Shown: piece by piece, positions 39,509 through 47,544 of the stretch | Layout of the letters: each line of letters opens with the position of its first letter | Position numbering within the stretch: position 1 is the stretch's first letter | Assembly: GCA_000719695.1 (NCBI GenBank) | Contig: JOHN01000012.1 | Span: forward strand, 1 to 64,000 | DNA length: 64,000 bases | Reading direction: 5' to 3' | Origin: Streptomyces sp. NRRL F-6131 | GTDB taxonomy: Bacteria; Actinomycetota; Actinomycetes; Streptomycetales; Streptomycetaceae | Program-made: the position numbers and the translations under genes | Notes under the pieces: model-generated | Database searches by the model: none | Seen by the model: the letters and a program-made list of their open reading frames with translations, nothing else | Told to the model about the DNA's origin: nothing

Positions 39509-40558
39509 GTGGCGGCGACAGAAGGCGCGTGGGCAGTGGGCGGACGGCAGAGCGGAAGGCCGACCCTGGAGGAGGTCGCGGCCCGGGCCGGGGTCGGACG
39601 CGGCACGGTGTCCCGGGTGATCAACGGCTCGTCGCGGGTGAGCGAACAGGCCAAGGAGGCGGTGAACCGGGCGGTCGCGGAGCTGGGCTACGTGCCCGAC
39701 CGGGCGGCCAGGGCGCTGGCCGGAAGTCGGACCGACGCGGTGGCGCTGGTCGTGCCGGAGCCCGAGGCCCGACTGTTCGCGGAGCCGTACTTCCTGGACA
39801 TCATCCGCGGTGTGAGTGCCGAACTCGGCGCGGCGGACAAGCAGTTGCTGCTCACGTTGATCCGCACCGAGCAGGAGCGGCAGCGGTTCGAGCAGTACCT
39901 CGCCGCGCAGCGGGTGGACGGCGTGCTGCTGGTCTCCGTGCACCGGGACGACCCGCTGCCCGACCAGGTGCGCGCGCTCGGCCTGCCGACCGTGCTGAAC
40001 GGGCGCCGCTCGCCGCAGGAGCCGGTGGCGTACGTCGACTCGGACAACGTGGGGGCCGGCCGTTCGGCGGTGGAGCACCTGGCCGGGCGCGGGCGGCGTC
40101 GGATCGCCACCATCACCGGCCCGCTGGACATGGACGCCGCACACGGCCGGTTGGCCGGCTACCGCCAGGGGCTGGCGGCGGCCGGCCTGCCGACCGACGA
40201 ACGCCTCGTCGCCACCGGGGACTTCACGGAGTACGGCGGCCGCCGGGCGATGCGGGAGCTGCTGGAGCGCTGCCCCGACGTGGACGCGGTGTTCGCGGCC
40301 TCCGACCTGATGGCGGTCGGAGCGCTCGCCGTCCTGCGGGCCAGCGGGCTGGACGTGCCCGGCGACATCGCGCTGGTGGGCGTGGACGACTCGCCGGTGG
40401 CCCGCCACCTCGACCCGCCGCTGACCACCGTCCGCCAGCCGATCGAGGAGATGGGCCGCACCATGGCCGGGCTGCTGCTGCGGCAGATCGCGGGCGAGGA
40501 CGCGGAGCCGTCCCGCCTGGTGCTGCCGACGGAGCTGGTGGTGCGGGCGTCCTCCTGA
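39509..40558 (+). CDS. cebR: LacI-family cellobiose regulator CebR
   Basis: A 349-residue repressor. The HTH is PTLEEVAARAGVGRGTVSRVINGS (about 18-41), followed by an effector domain ending VVGVDDSPVARHLDPPLTTVRQPIEEMGRTM. In streptomycetes CebR binds TGGGAGCGCTCCCA and is released by cellobiose; five such boxes or close variants occur in this window at cellulase and ceb genes. GTG 39509 lacks a good ribosome site. It is divergent from bglC and convergent with the GH6 gene. Confidence 0.9.
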   Translation: MAATEGAWAVGGRQSGRPTLEEVAARAGVGRGTVSRVINGSSRVSEQAKEAVNRAVAELGYVPDRAARALAGSRTDAVALVVPEPEARLFAEPYFLDIIRGVSAELGAADKQLLLTLIRTEQERQRFEQYLAAQRVDGVLLVSVHRDDPLPDQVRALGLPTVLNGRRSPQEPVAYVDSDNVGAGRSAVEHLAGRGRRRIATITGPLDMDAAHGRLAGYRQGLAAAGLPTDERLVATGDFTEYGGRRAMRELLERCPDVDAVFAASDLMAVGALAVLRASGLDVPGDIALVGVDDSPVARHLDPPLTTVRQPIEEMGRTMAGLLLRQIAGEDAEPSRLVLPTELVVRASS

Positions 40559-40562
40559 ACCA

Positions 40563-40657
40563 CCGGCCGTCCGAAGCCGGACCGGCCGCCCGGAGCGGGA
40601 CCCGCCGTCCGGAGCCGGACCGGCCGCCCGGAGCGGGACCGGCCGTCCGGAGCCCCG
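40563..40657. repeat. Five tandem 19-bp repeats
   Basis: Units begin at 40563, 40582, 40601, 40620 and 40639 with consensus CCGGCCGYCCGGAGCSGGA. The last unit forms the left arm of the terminator hairpin at 40641. The array lies directly after the cebR stop. Confidence 0.75.
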
Positions 40658-40674
40658 CGGGGTTCCGGACGGCC
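40641..40674. terminator. Bidirectional hairpin terminator
   Basis: Arms 40641-40656 and 40659-40674 pair over 16 positions (one G-T) around a 2-base tip, between convergent cebR and GH6 genes. Confidence 0.7.
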
Positions 40675-40692
40675 GGCGTGTTCAGCGCCGCG

Positions 40693-42471
40693 TCACAGCG
40701 CCGGGTGGGCGTTCTTCAGCAGCTCCTGGAACTGGGCGGAGAACCAGTCGCCGGACAGCGGCGCGTCCGGCAGCGCACCGGACATGTGGTTGTTGTTCCG
40801 CGGGTTGCCGGTGTAGGCCGGGTCGCACATCCCGTCGACGCCCTTGCCGTCGTTGTTCGGGAGCGGCTTGCTGGCGCCGTCCGACTCACCCGGCGGCTTC
40901 ATCCAGACGTACGCGTCGATGCCCGGCGTCGGGGCCGCCTGCGGCCGTTCGCCGAGGCCGGCGCCGGCCTGGTTGCACCAGTTCCCGGTGTTCAGCCTCC
41001 GGTCGTAGCGCCCGCCGTCGACATAGGCGTCGACGCTCGTCCGCGGCCCGGGTCCGGCGGGACGGGCCGCACCGCCCCAGCCGTTGCGCGAGGTGTCGAT
41101 CAGCATGCCGAGCTTGGAGTCGAAGCCCAGCGAGACGAGCTTGGTCCGCAGGGCCTGGGCGTAGGAGAGCTCGTCGACGTACCGGTTCCAGTCCACCCAC
41201 TTGGACTGGCGGACGGAGGTGCCGTTGACGCTGTCGTCGATGGTGAAGTTGGACTCCTTGAGCGCGCTGTAGTTCGCGGTGTTGACGATGAAGCCGTGGA
41301 CGTTGGCCAGGGTGGAGCCCTCGGAGGTCGCCGCCTGCTTGAACAGCTCGGCGGACGGGCCGAGGTTGTCGTCCCAGCCGAGCCAGCCGTGGTGACCCGC
41401 GTCGGCGTAGTTGTACACGTTGGGGACGGCGCCGAGCTTCTTGAGCGCGTAGCCGATGCCCTTGATGTAGTTGCCGTTGGCCTTCATCACGTCGCAGGCG
41501 GCGGTGGCGGTGGCACGCGGCGTGGTGTTGGTGACCAGGTTCGGCAGCGAGTCGAGCTCGACCGTGGTGACGATCCGCAGGCCGGCGTACTTGGGGTCGG
41601 CGAGGACGGCCGCGATCGGGTCGATGAACTCCGTCCGGTACCGGTCGATCTCGGTCGGGCCGAGTTCGCCGTTGGAGGACAGCGCGGCGCAGTCCCGGCC
41701 GGGCAGGTCGTAGACCACCAGCTGGACGACGAGTTCGCCGCTGCCCTTCTGGCGCAGCGCCTCGTCGAGGTGGGCGCGCAGTCCCATCCTGCCGTTGGTG
41801 CCGGCGATCGCGGCGATCCGGTCCAGCCAGACGCCGGTGGGCTGGTTGGCGACCTTGGCGCCGCCGGGTTCGGCGGCGGCGTGCGCGGACCACTCGGGGT
41901 TCACATAGACCTTGGCGCCGACGTACGGGTTGTCGACGCGGCTGCCGGCCGGGGTGGTGGGCGTGCCGGTCGGGGTGCCGGTGGGCGTGCCCGTGGGGGT
42001 GCCCGTGGGGGTGGGGCTCGTGGGGGAGCCGTTGCAGAGCACCCCGTTGAGCCTGAAGGCGGTGGGGACCGGGTTGGCGCCGCCGTAGGAGCCGTTGAAC
42101 CCGAAGTAGGTGGAACCGCCGGTCGCCAGGTTGCCGTTGTACGAGACGTTCCGGGCCGTGACGGCGGCTCCGGACTGGGTGATGGTCGCGTTCCAGCCCT
42201 GGGTGACCTGCTGGTTGCCGGCGAAGGTCCATTCCAGCGTCCAGGAGCTCAGCGGGTCACCGGTGTTGGTGACGGCGACGTTGGTGCCGAAGCCGGTGTC
42301 CCACTGGTTGGTGACCTGGTAGTCGACCCGGCAGCCGGCCGCGGCGGCGCCCGCCGAGGTGGAGAGCACGGTGGCCGTGGCGCCGGTCGCGGTCAGCAGG
42401 CCGAGGGCGGCGAGCAGGGCGGTCCGGCTGCTGCGCAGCCGGTGGAGGGTGGGGCGGGTGGAGTGGTTCAT
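40693..42471 (-). CDS. Secreted GH6 exoglucanase (cellobiohydrolase) with N-terminal CBM2
   Basis: A 592-residue cellulase. A signal peptide (1-45) is followed by a family 2 cellulose-binding module (46-148, with Cys residues at both ends) and a Thr/Pro linker of repeated GTPT units. The GH6 domain (about 180-592) has RIVTTVELDSLPNLV, AGHHGWLGW, LIDTSRNGWGG and WMKPPGESDG. The extra loops and length fit bacterial cellobiohydrolases, not the short endoglucanase type at 36001. It starts 16 bp after the GH5 stop, with AAGGGA upstream, so the two form an operon. Confidence 0.94.
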   Translation of the reverse strand: MNHSTRPTLHRLRSSRTALLAALGLLTATGATATVLSTSAGAAAAGCRVDYQVTNQWDTGFGTNVAVTNTGDPLSSWTLEWTFAGNQQVTQGWNATITQSGAAVTARNVSYNGNLATGGSTYFGFNGSYGGANPVPTAFRLNGVLCNGSPTSPTPTGTPTGTPTGTPTGTPTTPAGSRVDNPYVGAKVYVNPEWSAHAAAEPGGAKVANQPTGVWLDRIAAIAGTNGRMGLRAHLDEALRQKGSGELVVQLVVYDLPGRDCAALSSNGELGPTEIDRYRTEFIDPIAAVLADPKYAGLRIVTTVELDSLPNLVTNTTPRATATAACDVMKANGNYIKGIGYALKKLGAVPNVYNYADAGHHGWLGWDDNLGPSAELFKQAATSEGSTLANVHGFIVNTANYSALKESNFTIDDSVNGTSVRQSKWVDWNRYVDELSYAQALRTKLVSLGFDSKLGMLIDTSRNGWGGAARPAGPGPRTSVDAYVDGGRYDRRLNTGNWCNQAGAGLGERPQAAPTPGIDAYVWMKPPGESDGASKPLPNNDGKGVDGMCDPAYTGNPRNNNHMSGALPDAPLSGDWFSAQFQELLKNAHPAL

Positions 42472-42487
42472 GGTGTGAGGGTCCCTT

Positions 42488-44071
42488 TCAGTGTCCGTCG
42501 AGGGCGCGAAGGTGGTCGCGCAGGCCGAGGCCGAAGGCGGTGGGGGTGCCGTCGTAGCCGCTGATCAGGGCGGGGCCGGCGGAGCAGTCCCAGGTGTTCC
42601 AGGTCCAGCCCAGGTAGGAGAGCCCGCGGTCGTCGGACCACGTCATGACGCGGTCGACGAACCCGTGCCCGCAGGTGTTCTCGCCGATCTCGCCCGCCAC
42701 GAGCGGGGCGCGGGCGGCGACCGGAGCCAGGGTGGAGTTCCAGCAGTCCTCGTTGGCACAGGAGTTGAAGTTGTAGACGTGCCAGGCGGCGGCCAGATTG
42801 CCGGTCGGGTCGGTGGGTGCGTGGGCGAGCCAGCCGCTCAGGTCGTTCGCGTAGGCGATCCCGGGGACGAGCACGACATTGCGGGAGCCGGTCGCCCGCA
42901 CGGCGTCCAGGAGGTCCTGCATGCCGGCCACCTCGTAGCCGATCCCCGGGCAGGTGCCGCCGTCGCGCCAGCAGGTCCAGGCCTGGTCGACGGTGGTGGT
43001 GGCCCGGTCCGGGTAGGGCTCGTTGAACAGGTCGAAGACCACCCGGCGGTCGTCCTTGAAGGTGTTCGCCACCGAGGTCCAGAAGGTCGGCGTGTAGCGG
43101 GCGTCCGGCATCGGCTTCTGACAGGAGGCGTGCACGTCCGAGCAGCCGGCCGAGCCGCCGGTGTACTGGCCGTACGTCCAGTGGAGTTCGAGCACGGGGG
43201 TCATTCCGTGCGCGAGCACGCGCGCCACCAGGGCCTTGACGGCGTCGACGTACGCGGTGCCCCGGTACTCGGGCCGGATGTTGTCCAGGCCGAGCCAGCA
43301 CTCCTCGTTGAGCGGGATCCGGACGGCGGTGGCCTTCCAGTCCGCGATCGCCCGGACGGCGGCGTCGTCCACCGGGCCGTCGAAGATGCCGTGGCCCTGG
43401 ACGCACATGAACTCGCCGCCGGAGCGGTTGACGCCGAGCAGGCGTCGGGTGGCGCCGTTCCGGTCGGTCAGCCGGTTGCCGCTGACGCCGAGCTCGGGCG
43501 CGCCGGCGGTCGGGGTGGTGGTCTGGGTGGTGGTCGGGGTCGGGTTCGGGGTGGTGGTCGGGGATCCCGTGGGAGTGCTGGTCGGGGATCCGGTCGGGCT
43601 GGGGGAAGGTGCTGAACCGGTGGAGCAGGCGGAGCCGTTGAGGGTGAATCCGGTCGGGGCGGGGTTGGTGCCGGACCAGGACGAGAGGAGGCCGACGGTG
43701 ACGCTCGCACCTGTGCCGAGCGAGCCGTTCCAGCTCTCGTTGGTGGCCGTGACCCCGGTGCCGGACTGGGACCAGGTGGCGCCCCAGCCCTGGGTGAGGT
43801 GCTGGCCGCCGGTGAAGTCGAAGCCGAGGCTCCAACCACTGATCGGCGCAGCGTTGTTGGTGATGACGACGGAGGCCTGGAAGCCGCCGTCCCACTGGTT
43901 GACCGTGGAGTAGGCCACGGAGCAGCCGAGCGGAGCGGCGGTGCCCGGTCCCGAGCCCGGTCCCGAGCCCGGTCCCGAGCCCGGTCCCGGTCCCGCCGCG
44001 GCGGACACGGCACTCACCAGGGCGAGGACCGTGCCGGCCATGAGCGCTGTCAGACGTGGGGGGTGTCGCAC
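42488..44071 (-). CDS. Secreted GH5 endoglucanase with N-terminal CBM2
   Basis: A 527-residue cellulase. The signal peptide ends near AVSAAAG, then a GPGSGPGSGPG repeat, a CBM2 module (about 45-145, CSVAYSTVNQWDGGF), a Ser/Thr/Pro linker and the GH5 barrel (about 185-527). The acid Glu is in VVFDLFNEPYPD and the nucleophile Glu in VAGEIGENTCG. GTG 44071 is chosen because AAGGAG lies 6 bases before it and a clean signal peptide follows; a longer frame to 44275 overlaps the promoter. First gene of the GH5-GH6 operon. Confidence 0.93.
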   Translation of the reverse strand: MRHPPRLTALMAGTVLALVSAVSAAAGPGPGSGPGSGPGSGPGTAAPLGCSVAYSTVNQWDGGFQASVVITNNAAPISGWSLGFDFTGGQHLTQGWGATWSQSGTGVTATNESWNGSLGTGASVTVGLLSSWSGTNPAPTGFTLNGSACSTGSAPSPSPTGSPTSTPTGSPTTTPNPTPTTTQTTTPTAGAPELGVSGNRLTDRNGATRRLLGVNRSGGEFMCVQGHGIFDGPVDDAAVRAIADWKATAVRIPLNEECWLGLDNIRPEYRGTAYVDAVKALVARVLAHGMTPVLELHWTYGQYTGGSAGCSDVHASCQKPMPDARYTPTFWTSVANTFKDDRRVVFDLFNEPYPDRATTTVDQAWTCWRDGGTCPGIGYEVAGMQDLLDAVRATGSRNVVLVPGIAYANDLSGWLAHAPTDPTGNLAAAWHVYNFNSCANEDCWNSTLAPVAARAPLVAGEIGENTCGHGFVDRVMTWSDDRGLSYLGWTWNTWDCSAGPALISGYDGTPTAFGLGLRDHLRALDGH

Positions 44072-44120
44072 GAGCGACTCCTTGCAGCGAGGGCGCACCG
44101 CTCCCGGCGCGCCGACGGAA

Positions 44121-44275
44121 TGGAACCGCTCCCACTGGTGGGCACCGACCGTAGCGCCAACTGCCGTCAAGGAAAAGGGGAGTTGCCGGGATTTGTGAGC
44201 GGACGCGTTCAACACGTCAAGCCTCTTGACCCGTTCACCGCCGTCCCTCACAGTGGGAGCGCTCCCACTGGTCAA
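44121..44275 (-). promoter_or_regulatory. GH5-GH6 operon promoter region with two CebR-type boxes
   Basis: A 20-bp perfect palindrome, CAGTGGGAGCGCTCCCACTG (44251-44270), abuts a - strand TTGACC (44275-44270). A second, imperfect box TGGAACCGCTCCCA (44121-44134) lies nearer the gene; a TTGACG (44170-44165) places a possible +1 next to it. Another TTGACG (44220-44215) with ACAAAT at 18 bases is also possible. Confidence 0.6.
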
Positions 44276-44294
44276 GCATTGTCGTGGAACGTTT

Positions 44295-44378
44295 GCGGTG
44301 ACCCGTTGTGCACAGGCGGCGGGTCACCGCGTGCACCAGAACGGAAGCGGCCCGTGTGAACGTGCACGCGGGCCGCTT
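44295..44378 (-). terminator. Two hairpins after the sigma-operon membrane gene
   Basis: Stems 44295-44305/44320-44330 (11 bp) and 44345-44354/44369-44378 (10 bp), both perfect with 14-base loops, lie between the stop at 44401 and the GH5 promoter. Confidence 0.6.
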
Positions 44379-44400
44379 TCCGGAGAGGTCCTTCGACCTC

Positions 44401-45207
44401 TCACCGCCCCGGGGAGAAGCCTCCCCAGACGGATGCGCCGCCGCCCGCGGACTGGGCGTCGACGCGGTAGCCGTCGTTCGCGGAACCGCGCACGCCGGTC
44501 GCGTGGTTGTACTGGCCGGCGAACTCGTGCTGTCCGACCGGGACGGTGCGGCCCGGCTTGAGCACCCAGCGGTAGACCAGCGAGCCGCCACTCTCCTGGA
44601 CGGTGACGGTGAAGTCGTCGGCCGGGAGGGTTCGCCAGTTTCCCGCGTCACGCACGTCCCCGGTCTGCGCGACGCGCAGTTCGACGGTGAGCGAGGTGAG
44701 CGGCTGGGTGGTCCTGAGCGTCAGGTTGCTCTGACCCCAGTAGACGGTGCTGTGCGGGTCGACCGCTCCTTCCGACCAGAGCGGGCCGTGCTGCGCCCGG
44801 CTGCTCGCCGACGGGGCCGGGCGGGGACCGGTCGGGCTGCCGGCGGGCGGCGCGGTGGTCGCCGGTGCCGGTGCCGAGGTCGGCGCCGGTGCGGTGGTCG
44901 GGGGAACGGACCGCGTCGGCGCCGGAGTGTCCGTCGGCGTGAGGGCGTCCGGTGCGACGGTGGCGGTGTTCGAGGGCGGCGGGGTCCAGGGGGCGATGCC
45001 GGCCACGGCGAGTCCGCCGGTGGCCAGGGCGCCGGCGGCGGCGACGCCGGCGAGCACGAGCCTGGGCCATGACCGCAGACCCGACCGCGCGCGGTGCCGG
45101 ACGGCGGGACCGGTCGCGCCGCGCTGGACGCGGGCCAGCATCCTCGCGCGGTCGGGCCGGTGGGCCTCGGCGGCCTCGCGCAACTGCCGGGCGATGTGCT
45201 CGTTCAC
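44401..45207 (-). CDS. Membrane-anchored sensor, putative anti-sigma partner
   Basis: A 268-residue protein with a short basic cytoplasmic part (NEHIARQLREAAEAHRPDRARML, about 45 residues), one membrane helix (about 48-68), a Thr/Pro/Ala-rich linker and a C-terminal domain of about 120 residues outside the cell (SNLTLRTTQPLTSLTVELRV... to VWGGFSPGR), which looks beta-rich. I do not recognise that domain. GTG 45207 follows GGAGGAA and overlaps the sigma-factor stop (GTGA), so the two are translationally coupled. Coupling and topology suggest it restrains the sigma factor and senses something outside; no zinc anti-sigma motif is present, so this is inference. Confidence 0.7.
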   Translation of the reverse strand: MNEHIARQLREAAEAHRPDRARMLARVQRGATGPAVRHRARSGLRSWPRLVLAGVAAAGALATGGLAVAGIAPWTPPPSNTATVAPDALTPTDTPAPTRSVPPTTAPAPTSAPAPATTAPPAGSPTGPRPAPSASSRAQHGPLWSEGAVDPHSTVYWGQSNLTLRTTQPLTSLTVELRVAQTGDVRDAGNWRTLPADDFTVTVQESGGSLVYRWVLKPGRTVPVGQHEFAGQYNHATGVRGSANDGYRVDAQSAGGGASVWGGFSPGR

Positions 45208-45734
45208 CGGTTCCTCCTTCCTGCCGCCAGTTCGCCGACCGCTCGCGCGCCGAGTGCTCTCTCCAGTTCGGCCATCCCCTTCGAGGTCTGGCTCTTCACC
45301 GTACCGACCGATATGCCCAGCGCCACGGCGGTGTCCTTCTCCGAGAGGTCGAACGCGTGGCGCAGCACCACGCACGCCCGCTTGCGGAACGGCAGCCGGG
45401 CCAGCGCCGCGCGGACGTCCAGCACCGCGGCCACGTCCGGTCCGTCGGTCCGCTCCGGGCAGCGGGTCCAGAACAGCAGGACCCGCCGCCGTTCGCGGAC
45501 CGCGCTGCGGATCCGGGCCCGGGCCATGTTGGCGACCACTCCGCGGGCGTAGGCGAGCGGATGGTCGGCGGAGCGGAGCCGGTCCCAGCGCTGCCAGAGC
45601 GCGACCAGGGCGTCCGCGGCCAGGTCGTCGGCCGCGTCGGCTTCGCCGGTCAGGAGATGGGCGAAGCGGGCGAGTTCGGCGTAGTGGCGGTCGAAGAATT
45701 CGTGGAATTCCGCGGAGGTGTCATCGAGGAGCAT
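45204..45734 (-). CDS. ECF sigma factor (SigE-like family)
   Basis: A 176-residue sigma-70 family member with regions 2 and 4 only. Region 2 (about 10-75) reads HYAELARFAHLLTGEADAADDLAADALVALWQRWDRLR; region 4 (110-165) has LPFRKRACVVLRHAFDLSEKDTAVALGISVGTVKSQTSKG, an HTH. ATG 45734 follows a GGGGGA sequence. An ara box (TGTGAGCGTTAACA) sits 27 bp upstream, in its leader. The next gene overlaps by 4 bases and encodes a membrane protein; an expansin gene lies upstream on the same strand. Targets are unknown; cell-surface or polysaccharide genes are plausible from context. Confidence 0.88.
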   Translation of the reverse strand: MLLDDTSAEFHEFFDRHYAELARFAHLLTGEADAADDLAADALVALWQRWDRLRSADHPLAYARGVVANMARARIRSAVRERRRVLLFWTRCPERTDGPDVAAVLDVRAALARLPFRKRACVVLRHAFDLSEKDTAVALGISVGTVKSQTSKGMAELERALGARAVGELAAGRRNR

Positions 45735-45760
45735 GTCCCCCGGTCGCCCTCTTCCTGCAG

Positions 45761-45789
45761 TGTGAGCGTTAACAATCTGCCTGATCCTA
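45761..45789 (-). promoter_or_regulatory. Sigma-operon promoter with ara box
   Basis: On the - strand TAGGAT (45789-45784) is a good -10, putting +1 near 45777; no clear -35 is seen. TGTGAGCGTTAACA (+ strand 45761-45774) follows at about +3 to +16. It is the reverse complement of the chvE box. Confidence 0.6.
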
Positions 45790-45865
45790 GCAGTGCCCGT
45801 TTCCGGGGCCGGGCTGGGCCCGCCCCGGTGCGGTACGACCGGGCGCCGAGGGGCGGCGGGGGCGG

Positions 45866-46951
45866 TCAATGCCGGGCGAACTGCACGCGGGTCGGCTGGA
45901 CGACGTCCGGTTTCACCGAGAGCCCGTCGACCGTCAGCTGTTCGCCGTGGAGGTCGGTGATCCTCAGCGATCCGCCGCACCCCGTGCCGTCGGGGGAGAG
46001 GAAGTAGTTGTACTCGGTGCGGGACAGCTGCCGCCAGCCGCCACCGGCCCGCACCTCCAGCGTGGCCACCGGGTTCCGGTGGCCGATCACCTGGATCCCG
46101 CACCACCACTGGCTGGACCCGCCCTTGTACCGGATCGACACGGTGTCCGGCGCCGTCGCGGGGCTCAGCAGGGTCCAGGTGATCGGGAGCCGGCCGACCG
46201 AGAGTTCGGCGAGCTTGCCGAAGGCCTCGTGGCTCAGGTCGAGCTGCCCGGGCGCGCAGGGCAGCGGGCACTCGTTGACGATCCGCACCGTGATGCTCGC
46301 CCCGTTGGCGGCACGGACGAGCACGTAGGCCCCGCAGGCCCGGGACGACTCGTAGTCGGTGTGGTTCATCGCCGCGATCATGAGATCGCCGGACGGGCCG
46401 AACAGACAAGCGCCGTTGCCGTCGGCCGCGTCGTAGGACGTGGCGACGCCGGGGTAGCTCGCCCCCGCCCTGATCCGCCCGGCCGGGGCGGCGACGGGCG
46501 TCGCCGGGCGGGCGCTGCTGGTGGCGGCGGAGGGGGACGAGGTGGCGGTCGAGGCCGAGGGCCGCGCGGTGGGGGTGGGCGGGGGCGTCGGTGTGACCGT
46601 CGACGTGGGCGTCGGCGTCGGCGTCGGTGTTCCGGTGGCCGTGGGCGAGGGGCCGGTGACCGGGGACGTCGGCACCGAGGAGACGTCGACCGCCGAGGGC
46701 ACGGCCTCGACCGGTGCGCCGGTGTCGGCCGTAGTGCTCGCCCCGGCGACCGCCTCGGCGACTTCCTCGCCGGCCGCGACGGCGGCGGCGGCCGGGTGTG
46801 CGGCGCCGGTTCCGGGACCGCTCCCGTTCCCGGCGAGGAACGCGAGGGCCAGGCACACCAGCAACCCGACGGCCGCCAGTGCCGCCGGAACGCTCAGGAC
46901 CGGTCCTCTCCGTCGCCGCGTGCGCGGGCCGGCGTGCTTCGTTGGCCTCAT
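45866..46951 (-). CDS. Expansin-like protein (EXLX, RlpA-like barrel plus CBM63)
   Basis: A 361-residue exported protein that would loosen cellulose/hemicellulose networks without hydrolysis. A basic N-terminus and one hydrophobic segment (about 17-38) are followed by an Ala/Thr/Pro-rich linker to about residue 145. The double-psi barrel domain (RAGASYPGVATSYDAADGNG to LPITWTLL) includes GQLDLSHEAF, whose Asp matches Asp82 of B. subtilis EXLX1. The CBM63 domain has the SQWWCGIQV pair of Trp and TEYNYF Tyr, matching the EXLX1 binding platform. ATG 46951 has GAAGGGG at 6 bases. The signal segment has no obvious cleavage site, so it may stay membrane-bound. It lies 131 bp upstream of the sigma gene. 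Confidence 0.87.
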   Translation of the reverse strand: MRPTKHAGPRTRRRRGPVLSVPAALAAVGLLVCLALAFLAGNGSGPGTGAAHPAAAAVAAGEEVAEAVAGASTTADTGAPVEAVPSAVDVSSVPTSPVTGPSPTATGTPTPTPTPTSTVTPTPPPTPTARPSASTATSSPSAATSSARPATPVAAPAGRIRAGASYPGVATSYDAADGNGACLFGPSGDLMIAAMNHTDYESSRACGAYVLVRAANGASITVRIVNECPLPCAPGQLDLSHEAFGKLAELSVGRLPITWTLLSPATAPDTVSIRYKGGSSQWWCGIQVIGHRNPVATLEVRAGGGWRQLSRTEYNYFLSPDGTGCGGSLRITDLHGEQLTVDGLSVKPDVVQPTRVQFARH

Positions 46952-47048
46952 GCCCATCCCCTTCGGTAGATCGAGTCGACTTGCACCACCTGGTGGCCAC
47001 CGGGGAAGGAAAGGTTGCCGTCCGTTCGGAACTTCCGCTCCGCCGACT

Positions 47049-47062
47049 TGTGATCGCTCACA
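47049..47062. promoter_or_regulatory. Variant LacI-type box upstream of the expansin gene
   Basis: TGTGATCGCTCACA has perfect TGTGA/TCACA arms around four central bases and resembles the ara box (TGTGAGCGATCACA on the - strand). It lies about 100 bp before the expansin start and 44 bp before the divergent DUF1304 gene. Confidence 0.45.
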
Positions 47063-47092
47063 TCACGACGTGTCGGAACCCCGGATCCTGCG

Positions 47093-47098
47093 TAGGAT
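47093..47098 (+). promoter_or_regulatory. -10 element of a leaderless promoter
   Basis: TAGGAT ends 7 bases before the ATG at 47106, and no ribosome-binding site is present; the -35 is not evident. Confidence 0.4.
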
Positions 47099-47105
47099 GC
47101 CTGGC

Positions 47106-47468
47106 ATGTCCACAGTTGCCGCGGTTGCGGTTGTCGCGCTCGCCCTCCTGCACGTCTACATCCTGGTCCTGGAGATGTTCCTGTGGACCACGCCCCGGGC
47201 CCGGGCGTCCTTCGGTACCTCCCCGGAGTTCGCGTCGGAGACCAGGGCGATGGCCGCCAACCAGGGCCTGTACAACGGCTTCCTGGCGGCCGGGCTCCTC
47301 TGGGGCGCGTTCGCCTCCGACCCGGTCGGGTTCCAGGTGCGGATCTTCTTCGCGTCCTGCGTCGCCGTCGCCGGGCTCTTCGGCGCGCTGACGGCCTCCC
47401 GGAAGATCCTCTTCGTGCAGACCGTGCCGGCCGTGGTCGTGCTGGTCCTGGTGCTCCTGGCCCACTGA
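47106..47468 (+). CDS. DUF1304-type small membrane protein
   Basis: A 120-residue protein with four predicted membrane helices. The family signature HVYILVLEMFLWTTPRARASFG and NQGLYNGFLAAGLLWG are both present. DUF1304 members are uncharacterised integral membrane proteins. ATG 47106 appears leaderless. It is divergent from the expansin and followed by a hairpin at 47491; no functional link to polysaccharide use is evident. Confidence 0.87.
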   Translation: MSTVAAVAVVALALLHVYILVLEMFLWTTPRARASFGTSPEFASETRAMAANQGLYNGFLAAGLLWGAFASDPVGFQVRIFFASCVAVAGLFGALTASRKILFVQTVPAVVVLVLVLLAH

Positions 47469-47490
47469 GTCCCTGACGCCCGTTCACCGA

Positions 47491-47516
47491 GGGGTGCCTC
47501 TCCCGGGAGGCGCCCC
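47491..47516 (+). terminator. Hairpin terminator after the DUF1304 gene
   Basis: GGGGTGCCTC (47491-47500) pairs with GAGGCGCCCC (47507-47516) with one T-G pair. Confidence 0.6.
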
Positions 47517-47544
47517 TCCGGCTTGCGCACGCGAACGGGGGCCG

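Noticed and set aside
39376..42564. A 1062-residue + strand frame spanning cebR and the GH6 gene
   Set aside because: It overlaps two well-supported genes in other frames and has mirror-frame composition.
45866..46951. Expansin gene as an RlpA-type lytic transglycosylase
   Set aside because: The second domain has the WW...Y cellulose-binding platform of CBM63 and no SPOR domain, which supports an expansin.
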